In this document: piece after piece, positions 56,903 to 64,000 of the stretch | How the letters are laid out: each line of letters opens with the position of its first letter | How positions within the stretch are numbered: the stretch's first letter is position 1 | NCBI GenBank assembly: GCA_947627245.1 | Contig: CANQVH010000005.1 | Coordinates: 1 to 64,000 of the forward strand | DNA length: 64,000 nt | Source: an uncultured Lachnospiraceae bacterium | GTDB taxonomy: Bacteria; Bacillota; Clostridia; Lachnospirales; Lachnospiraceae | Direction of reading: 5' to 3' | Made by a program: the position numbers and the translations under genes | The notes under the pieces: model-generated | What the model was told of the DNA's origin: nothing | Seen by the model: only the letters and a program-made list of their open reading frames with translations | Databases searched by the model: none

Positions 56903-57904
56903 ATGCAGACGAAATTATATATCGTTGTTCCGTGTTATGAAGAAGTACTCCTGATCACGGCTAATCTGTTTCTTGAGGAGTTAAACGATCTGATTTCAAA
57001 GAATAAGATCAGTGATGAGAGCCGTATCTTGTATGTCGACGATGGCAGCAGGGATACGACATGGGAGCTGATCCAAGACTTTGCGAAGCGGGATGAGCAT
57101 TTTTGCGGTATTTCTCTGAGTAGAAACCGTGGGCATCAAAATGCGATTCTGGCAGGACTCATGGAGGCGAAAGACAGAGCGGACATCACGATATCGATCG
57201 ATTGCGACGGACAGGACGACATCAAAGCGATGGAACAGATGATAGATGAATATCGCAATGGAGCAGAAATTGTCTATGGTGTGCGGAGTGTGCGGAAGAA
57301 AGATTCGCTTTTTAAACGATTTACTGCGGAGGTATTCTATGGACTGATGAACGATATGGGGGCTGAGGTCATATACAATCATGCGGATTATCGACTTGTT
57401 TCCGCTAAAGTATTGAAGGAGTTTGCAAATTTCAGGGAAGTAAATCTTTTTTTGCGGGGAATGTTTCCGCTGGTCGGATTCAAGAGTACGAGCGTGTACT
57501 ACGAGCGCCGTGAGCGGCTTGCAGGGAAGAGTCATTACCCGCTGCGGAAGATGCTGGCGCTGGCGTTTGACGGGATTACCAGCCTGTCGATCCGGCCGAT
57601 CCGGATCATTACGAGCCTTGGCGTGGTCGTGGCGATTGTGAGCTTTATTCTGGTGATCTGGTCGATCGTGCGGGAACTCACGGGTGGCACGGTGCCGGGC
57701 TGGGCGAGCATGACGTGTATCATTTCATTTCTGGGCGGAGTACAACTGATCTGCATGGGTGTGCTTGGGGAATATATCGGGAAGATTTACATGGAAGTGA
57801 AGGGAAGACCACGATACATTGTCAGTGAGCGAACCGGGGATAAAGAGACAGCAAACAAGGTCGATGAAGCAGAGACTAATAAAAATAAGGAGATCATACA
57901 ATGA
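56903..57904 (+). CDS. GtrB/DPM1-like polyprenyl-phosphate glycosyltransferase
   Basis: 333 aa. Close paralogue of the gene at 41331: YIVVPCYEEVLLITANLF, YVDDGSRDTTWELI, SRNRGHQNAILAG, SIDCDGQDDIKAME, and the same HADYRL and FREVNLFLRGMFPLVGF stretches. Two C-terminal membrane segments follow. The end (SERTGDKETANKVDEAETNKNK) is a hydrophilic tail absent from the paralogue. GC content rises sharply at about 57.48 kb, two thirds of the way through the gene, marking the right edge of the AT-rich island. ATG 56903 is used; TTG at 56900 is possible. ATGA overlap with manC. Confidence 0.9.
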   Translation: MQTKLYIVVPCYEEVLLITANLFLEELNDLISKNKISDESRILYVDDGSRDTTWELIQDFAKRDEHFCGISLSRNRGHQNAILAGLMEAKDRADITISIDCDGQDDIKAMEQMIDEYRNGAEIVYGVRSVRKKDSLFKRFTAEVFYGLMNDMGAEVIYNHADYRLVSAKVLKEFANFREVNLFLRGMFPLVGFKSTSVYYERRERLAGKSHYPLRKMLALAFDGITSLSIRPIRIITSLGVVVAIVSFILVIWSIVRELTGGTVPGWASMTCIISFLGGVQLICMGVLGEYIGKIYMEVKGRPRYIVSERTGDKETANKVDEAETNKNKEIIQ

Positions 57905-58977
57905 AAACCACAGCACTTATCATGGCGGGCGGGCGTGGAGAACGCTTCTGGCCGCGTAGCAGGAAAAACCTGCCGAAACAATTTTTGTCGCTGACAGACG
58001 ACGGAAAGACGATGATTCAACTGACCGTAGAGCGGATCCGTCCGTTGGTGGAGCTGGAGGATATCTATATTGCGACGAACGAGAATTATAAAGGACTTGT
58101 GCTGGAGCAGCTTCCGGGACTTCCGCAGCAGAATGTTCTCTGTGAACCGGTTGGGAGGAATACGGCGCCGTGCATCGGGCTCGGGGCGGTTCATATTGCG
58201 AAGAAATATGAGGATGAGGATGCGGTGATGTTGGTGCTCCCGTCGGATCATTTGATTAAGCGTAATGACGTCTTCGCGAATACTTTGCGCGCGGCGGTCG
58301 ATGTGGCAATGGCAGGAGACAATTTGGTGACGGTCGGCATCACGCCGAACTATCCGGAGACCGGCTACGGTTATATCAGGTATAACAAGGAAATCCGGCA
58401 GAGTGAATCTTATGCGGTGGACCGCTTCGTGGAGAAGCCGGATCTTGAGACGGCGAAGCAGTATTTGGCGGAGGGAACATATCTGTGGAACAGCGGCATG
58501 TTCGTGTGGAAGCTCTCTACGATTCTGAAGAATTTTGCGAAATATCTTCCGGAGACGGCGGCGGGACTCGAGAAGATCCGGGCGGCTGTCGGCACGCCGC
58601 AGGAGGACGCAGTTCTGCAGGAGGTATTCCCGGGCTTTGCATCCGAGTCGATTGACTATGGGATCATGGAGAAAGCGGAGAATATTTTTATCCTGCCGGG
58701 GGATTTCGGCTGGGACGATGTCGGCTCATGGCTTGCCGTGGGGCGAATCCGAAAGGCGGACGAGCAGAATAATGTGATTGTGGGGAATGTCGTCTCGGTG
58801 AACAGCAGAGATTGTGTCATTCAGGGCGGGGAAAAGCTGATTGCCGCGGTCGGGCTTGAGGATATGATCGTGGTGGACACGGAGGATGCAACGCTGATCT
58901 GCGCGAAGAACAGCGCAGGGGAGATCAAGAAGGTGCTGGAGCACCTGCGCAGTAGCGGTCGGAATCAGTATATATAG
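57901..58977 (+). CDS. manC: Mannose-1-phosphate guanylyltransferase
   Basis: 358 aa, monofunctional length (no C-terminal isomerase domain). Makes GDP-mannose. Seen: ALIMAGGRGERFWPRSRKNLPKQFLSL, the pyrophosphorylase signature with the Lys of KQF; EPVGRNTAPCIGLGAVHIA; LPSDHLI; GYGYIRYNKEI; DRFVEKPDLETAKQYL with the catalytic EKP; and FGWDDVGSW. Feeds gmd and rmd downstream. A second, altered copy begins at 63130. Confidence 0.95.
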   Translation: MKTTALIMAGGRGERFWPRSRKNLPKQFLSLTDDGKTMIQLTVERIRPLVELEDIYIATNENYKGLVLEQLPGLPQQNVLCEPVGRNTAPCIGLGAVHIAKKYEDEDAVMLVLPSDHLIKRNDVFANTLRAAVDVAMAGDNLVTVGITPNYPETGYGYIRYNKEIRQSESYAVDRFVEKPDLETAKQYLAEGTYLWNSGMFVWKLSTILKNFAKYLPETAAGLEKIRAAVGTPQEDAVLQEVFPGFASESIDYGIMEKAENIFILPGDFGWDDVGSWLAVGRIRKADEQNNVIVGNVVSVNSRDCVIQGGEKLIAAVGLEDMIVVDTEDATLICAKNSAGEIKKVLEHLRSSGRNQYI

Positions 58978-58984
58978 AAAATGA

Positions 58985-59013
58985 TTGCCTAAAAAGGAAA
59001 GAAATGCTATACT
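58985..59013 (+). promoter_or_regulatory. Promoter of gmd
   Basis: TTGCCT (58985-58990), 17-bp spacer, TATACT (59008-59013), about 120 bp before the gmd start. Same -35 hexamer as the secA promoter and the one at 56845. Confidence 0.7.
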
Positions 59014-59108
59014 ACAAAGAGTTGCAAGAGCTGCGGAACAGAAAATACGGGAAGCAGCGCGCCATGCAGGGAAAGCAGAAAGACAATAGTAAAGAAAAAG
59101 GGCAGTAG

Positions 59109-60164
<1,056 letters not shown>

Positions 60165-60257
60165 GAAGACAGGGGCTGATACAGGGCTGCTATGCGGACA
60201 ATCATCGATTGCCCTTGTGGCAAGCCCTGTTTTGACGATAAAGAGAAAGGGTATGCG

Positions 60258-61214
60258 ATGAAGAGAGCATTAATTATCGGGGCGGCGGGGTTTGTAGGCG
60301 GCTATTTGATCCGGCAGCTCAGAGAGGACGGATATCAGGTGACCGCGACGAAGATGCCGCATGAGACGATCCCGGGAGACGGCTTTGACGTCCGCGATCT
60401 GGATATTTTGGATCGACAGGCGATCGAAACGCTCTTGAACGATTTGCGGCCGGACTGCATTTTCCATTTGGCGGCGCAGAGTTCGGTTTATCTGTCGTGG
60501 AAGAATCCGGGACTTACGATCGATGTAAATATCAAGGGCAGCGTGAACGTGATGGACGCGGTTCGCTTTCTGGACTATAAGCCGCGCGTGCTGTTGATCG
60601 GTTCCGGGGAGGAATACGGGCATATCGCGTCGGGGGAGACGCCGATCGCGGAGACGAACGCGGTCCGCCCGGGTAATATCTACGCGGCGACAAAGGTGTG
60701 TCAGAATCTGATCGGCAGGATTTATGTGGATGCTTATGGCATGGAAATGATGTCTGTCCGTGCATTCAACCATATCGGGCCGAATCAGGCGCCGATGTTC
60801 GTCGTGGCGGATTTCTGCAAGCAGGTTGCGGAGATCGAGCAGGGTTTGCATGAGCCGGTTATCCACGTGGGAAACCTGAGCGCGAAACGGGATTTTACGG
60901 ACGTGCGCGACGTCGTGCGGGCGTACAGCATGCTGATGGAAAAGGGCGTCCCGGGCGAGACTTATAATGTGGGAAGCGGACACGCGGTGGAGATTAAAGA
61001 GATCCTTGAGCGAATTCTCGCGCTGTCGAAGACGGGGATCACCGTGGAAGTCGATCCGCAGAAATTCCGTCCGGTCGATGTGCCGATCATAGAGGCGGAC
61101 ACGCGAAAGCTGCGGGAGTGCACCGGCTGGGAGCGCCGGATTTCGCTGGAGCAGACACTGCAGGAAACTTTGGATTATTGGAGGACGAACACAGTACGCG
61201 GCAAAGAGGCGTGA
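60258..61214 (+). CDS. rmd: GDP-6-deoxy-D-mannose reductase
   Basis: 318 aa SDR. Reduces the 4-keto group of the Gmd product to GDP-D-rhamnose. The match is to Rmd rather than to the epimerase-reductase Fcl (GDP-fucose): ALIIGAAGFVGGYLIRQLREDGYQV, FHLAAQSSVYLSWKNPGLTIDVNIKGSVNVMDA, GSGEEYGHI, NIYAATKVCQNLIGRIY (YxxxK), and RAFNHIGPNQAPMFVVADFCKQVAEIE. Start 60258 follows AAAGGG; an in-frame ATG at 60192 would add 22 residues that are not family-like. Predicts D-rhamnose in the surface glycan. Confidence 0.9.
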   Translation: MKRALIIGAAGFVGGYLIRQLREDGYQVTATKMPHETIPGDGFDVRDLDILDRQAIETLLNDLRPDCIFHLAAQSSVYLSWKNPGLTIDVNIKGSVNVMDAVRFLDYKPRVLLIGSGEEYGHIASGETPIAETNAVRPGNIYAATKVCQNLIGRIYVDAYGMEMMSVRAFNHIGPNQAPMFVVADFCKQVAEIEQGLHEPVIHVGNLSAKRDFTDVRDVVRAYSMLMEKGVPGETYNVGSGHAVEIKEILERILALSKTGITVEVDPQKFRPVDVPIIEADTRKLRECTGWERRISLEQTLQETLDYWRTNTVRGKEA

Positions 61215-61320
61215 CAGAAGGAAGGCATTTGTCGGTCGCAAGAGTGCGGTTTGGTTCGTTCGCCGGTTTGCCGGAGCGAAACGATAAGTACGATGCGCGG
61301 AAAAGGATGGGAGAACAGAA

Positions 61321-63048
61321 ATGGGATATAGAGAAAAATATGATTACTGGCGTACCGACGCATATTTTGACGAGGAGACGAAAGCAGAGCTTGCGGGTAT
61401 CGCAGGCGATGAGACCGAGATTGAGGATCGCTTTTACCGGGATCTGTCGTTTGGCACCGGCGGTTTGCGCGGCGTGATCGGAGCCGGGACGAATCGTATG
61501 AACATTTATACGGTGCGCAAGGCGACACAGGGACTTGCTAACTTTATCCGGATGGAAAACGGACAGGATAAGGGTGTGGCGATCGCGTTTGACTCGCGCA
61601 GGATGTCGCCGGAGTTCGCGGATGAGGCTGCGCTGTGTCTGGCGGCGAACGGGATCAGAGCTTATGTGTTCGATTCGCTGCGGCCGACGCCGGAGCTGTC
61701 GTTCACGGTGCGCGAGCTGGGATGCATCGCCGGGATTGTGATCACGGCAAGTCACAATCCGCCGGAGTATAACGGCTACAAGGTCTATTGGGAGGACGGC
61801 GCGCAGATCACATATCCGAAGGATCAGGAGATCATAGCGGAGGTCGGCAAGGTAACGGATTATTCTTCGGTGAAGACGATGACGAAGGAAGCGGCGCAGG
61901 CGGCGGGGCTTTATCGGACGATCGGCGCAAAGATCGACGACCGCTATATCGAGGAACTGAAGAAGCAGATCATTCATCCGGAGATTATTCAGAAGGTGGC
62001 GGACGAGATCTCGATCGTCTATACGCCGCTTCACGGGACGGGGAACCTTCCGGTGCGCAGAGTGCTGAAGGAGCTGGGATTTAAAAAGGTCTACGTCGTG
62101 CCGGAGCAGGAGAAGCCGGACGGAGATTTCCCGACGGTGTCCTATCCGAATCCGGAGGATCCGAATGCGTTCAGACTTGCGCTTGCAGTGGCGAAAAAAG
62201 TGGGCGCCGACATTGTGCTGGCGACGGATCCGGATGCAGATCGCCTTGGCGTTTACGCGAAGGATGCCGCGACCGGTGAATATATGCCGTTTACGGGAAA
62301 TATGTCCGGTATGGTTATTGCAGAATACATTCTTGCGCGCAGAAAGGAGAACGGGACGCTCCCGGCAAACGGCGCGCTTGTGAAGACGATCGTGACGACG
62401 GATATGGCGGATGTGATCGCGGAACAATATGGGGTGAAGCTGATCGAAGTCCTGACCGGATTCAAATACATCGGGGAGCAGATCAAGTTTTTCGAGCAGC
62501 AGAATTCCTATGAGTATTTGTTTGGCATGGAGGAGAGCTACGGCTGCCTCGTCGGCACGCATGCGCGCGATAAGGATGCCTGTGTGGCGGTGATGGCGCT
62601 GTGCGAGGCGGCGGCATGGTGCAAGAGCCGGGGGAAAACGCTGTGGGATCAGATGATCGCGCTCTATGAGAAATACGGATATTTCAGGGAGGGGCTGGAA
62701 TCCGTCACGCTGAAGGGAATGGACGGAAGCGAAAGGATTCAGGCTATGATGGCGCATATGCGCGCGGCGTCTCCGAAGGAGTTCGCGGGGCTGAAGGTAT
62801 TGGAGATCCGCGATTATCAGGAGAATACGGTTCTTGATACGCAAAGCGCGCAGACACGGTCGACCGGGCTTCCGAAATCAAATGTTTTGTATTATAAATT
62901 GGAGAACAATTCATGGTGCTGCGCGAGACCGTCCGGAACGGAGCCGAAGATCAAGTTCTATATGGGCGTGAAGGGAACGAGTCTGGAAGATTCCGCGCAG
63001 AAGCTTGAGTCGCTGAGGGCAGCGCTGCTCGCATTCGCGGGATTGTGA
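61321..63048 (+). CDS. Phosphohexomutase (phosphoglucomutase/phosphomannomutase)
   Basis: 575 aa, the longer PgcA-like class. Shifts phosphate between C6 and C1 of glucose or mannose, linking glycolysis to both the CDP-glucose and the GDP-mannose branches. Seen: FGTGGLRGVIGAGTNRMN, phospho-Ser loop GIVITASHNPPEYNGYKVYW, metal loop LATDPDADRLGVY, sugar loop FGMEESYGCLVG and phosphate-binding RPSGTEPKIKFYMG. GGGAGAAC precedes the ATG, about 100 bp after rmd. Sugar preference cannot be read from these motifs. Confidence 0.93.
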   Translation: MGYREKYDYWRTDAYFDEETKAELAGIAGDETEIEDRFYRDLSFGTGGLRGVIGAGTNRMNIYTVRKATQGLANFIRMENGQDKGVAIAFDSRRMSPEFADEAALCLAANGIRAYVFDSLRPTPELSFTVRELGCIAGIVITASHNPPEYNGYKVYWEDGAQITYPKDQEIIAEVGKVTDYSSVKTMTKEAAQAAGLYRTIGAKIDDRYIEELKKQIIHPEIIQKVADEISIVYTPLHGTGNLPVRRVLKELGFKKVYVVPEQEKPDGDFPTVSYPNPEDPNAFRLALAVAKKVGADIVLATDPDADRLGVYAKDAATGEYMPFTGNMSGMVIAEYILARRKENGTLPANGALVKTIVTTDMADVIAEQYGVKLIEVLTGFKYIGEQIKFFEQQNSYEYLFGMEESYGCLVGTHARDKDACVAVMALCEAAAWCKSRGKTLWDQMIALYEKYGYFREGLESVTLKGMDGSERIQAMMAHMRAASPKEFAGLKVLEIRDYQENTVLDTQSAQTRSTGLPKSNVLYYKLENNSWCCARPSGTEPKIKFYMGVKGTSLEDSAQKLESLRAALLAFAGL

Positions 63049-63129
63049 TGACGGGGACCGATTCATCCCTGCAGGGAGATGTCTGACGAAAGCAGGACTG
63101 ATAATTTCAAGAGAGAGATGTGAGATCCG

Positions 63130-64000
63130 ATGAAATGCCTGATTCTGGCGGGCGGGAAGGGAAACAGCCTTTGGCCGCTCTCGCGGGAGGAATATCCCAA
63201 GCAGTTTATGCAGATCAAAAAAAACAGGTCGCTTTTGCAGGAAACGGTCGCCAGAAATATTCCGTTTTGCGATGAATTCCTGATCGCGACCAATTTGGCG
63301 TACCATTTTATCGTGGAGGGCCAGATGAAGGCGTTTCAGGGTTTGAAGTACCGCTGCGTGCTGGAGGAGGAAGGCAGAAAGACCGCTCCAGCGATTGCGC
63401 TGGCATGTATGTATTTGAATCCGTCCGAGCTGGTGTACGTGGTATCTGCGGATCAGATCATTGAGGGACCCGCATACAAAGAGACGGTGATGCGCGGGCA
63501 GACGCTCGCCAGACAGGGCAGGCTGGTTACCTTTGGCATGGAGGTGCTGTCTGCGCATACCGGTTACGGTTATATCCGAAGCGAGGGCGAGCATGTATTG
63601 GAGTTTTGCGAAAAGCCGGACAAGAGTACGGCGGAACAATATTTTGAGAGCGGAAAGTATCTCTGGAACAGCGGGAATTTTCTGTTCTGCGCCGGTGATT
63701 TCCTGCATGAATTGAAGCGGCACGCGCCTCAGATCTATGACGCCTGTAAGGAGGTTCAGCGCCGGATACGGTTTGACGGGAGCGCGCTGACTCTTCCGCG
63801 AGAGATGGCGAGGAGTATTCCGGCAGCCTCCGTGGAAAATGCGGTTTTCGAACGGTCGGAGAGCGTATCCGTAGTGAAAGCGGCGTTTCACTGGTGGGAC
63901 ATCGGCGATCTGGAAATTCTTTCCGCCTATATGAAAGAGACAGAGACGGAAAACGTGATCCGAAATAACTGCGAGAACCTGACGGTGATCAACCGGACGG
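63130..64000 (+). CDS. ManC-like nucleotidyltransferase with altered signature (3' end beyond window)
   Basis: 290 codons are visible; the frame is open at the window edge. It follows the ManC pattern: CLILAGGKGNSLWPLSREEYPKQFMQI, KTAPAIALACMYL, VSADQII, GYGYIRSEGEHVLEFCEKPDKSTAEQYF, LWNSGNFLF, FHWWDIGDLEIL. The signature loop, normally GGxGTRLWPLSR, reads GGKGNSLWPLSR here: the Arg that contacts the triphosphate is Ser. The EKP and KQF positions are kept. It may be inactive, altered in substrate, or a regulatory partner of ManC; a C-terminal isomerase domain may lie outside the window. Ribosome site is weak (AGAGAGATGTGAG). Confidence 0.75.
   Translation, partial: MKCLILAGGKGNSLWPLSREEYPKQFMQIKKNRSLLQETVARNIPFCDEFLIATNLAYHFIVEGQMKAFQGLKYRCVLEEEGRKTAPAIALACMYLNPSELVYVVSADQIIEGPAYKETVMRGQTLARQGRLVTFGMEVLSAHTGYGYIRSEGEHVLEFCEKPDKSTAEQYFESGKYLWNSGNFLFCAGDFLHELKRHAPQIYDACKEVQRRIRFDGSALTLPREMARSIPAASVENAVFERSESVSVVKAAFHWWDIGDLEILSAYMKETETENVIRNNCENLTVINRT

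Overview
The window looks like a chromosomal segment of a Gram-positive anaerobe of the class Clostridia, most likely Lachnospiraceae (genus not resolved). Reasons seen in the sequence: an acetogen-type formate-tetrahydrofolate ligase, a eukaryotic-type HisA, a GGGtGRT/NifU-like gene pair, a long-form HPF, DegV, AGGAGG-type ribosome sites and TTGnnn-17-TAnnnT promoters. The flanks are GC-rich. The middle (about 26.6-57.5 kb) is much more AT-rich and mosaic.

Layout. 1-21.8 kb is mostly housekeeping: 3' end of fhs with 33-bp repeats at its stop codon, a small FMN-binding-like membrane protein (minus strand), degV, a secreted transglutaminase-like protein, a repeat-bearing lipoprotein, an isolated hisA, hpf, secA, prfB (needs a +1 frameshift, here at UAA rather than the usual UGA), an ACT regulator, hom with an ApgM-family gene that probably supplies homoserine kinase activity, two small membrane proteins on the minus strand, tex, a sugar nucleotidyltransferase, a probable 6S RNA, galE, and the NifU-like/GGGtGRT pair.

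21.9-64 kb is a very large surface-polysaccharide locus. It opens with a promoter at 21878, a double-length polymerase-like membrane protein, a WecG/TagA/CpsF transferase and a GT4 enzyme. An AT-rich island follows: a solitary PemK/MazF-like gene, a promoter/hairpin/terminator cassette, a run of GT4 and GT2 enzymes, an ABC exporter (Wzm/Wzt, with a Wzt C-terminal carbohydrate-binding domain) next to a coiled-coil methyltransferase, and GT-C membrane proteins with GtrB/GtrA-like partners. In its middle is a CDP-sugar module: rfbF, rfbH, an acetaldehyde dehydrogenase/4-hydroxy-2-oxovalerate aldolase pair, a ThDP (acetolactate-synthase-like) enzyme, an SDR and rfbG. Read together, these predict a CDP-3,6-dideoxy-4-ketohexose that receives a carbon branch at C4, as in yersiniose synthesis. 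The aldolase pair may supply a longer 2-keto acid donor from acetyl-CoA and pyruvate. This is the best candidate for an undescribed pathway in the window.

The GC-rich right end supplies GDP-sugars: manC, gmd, rmd (GDP-D-rhamnose), a phosphohexomutase, and a second ManC-like gene with an altered signature motif that runs off the window. All calls come from reading the sequence. No database search was run.
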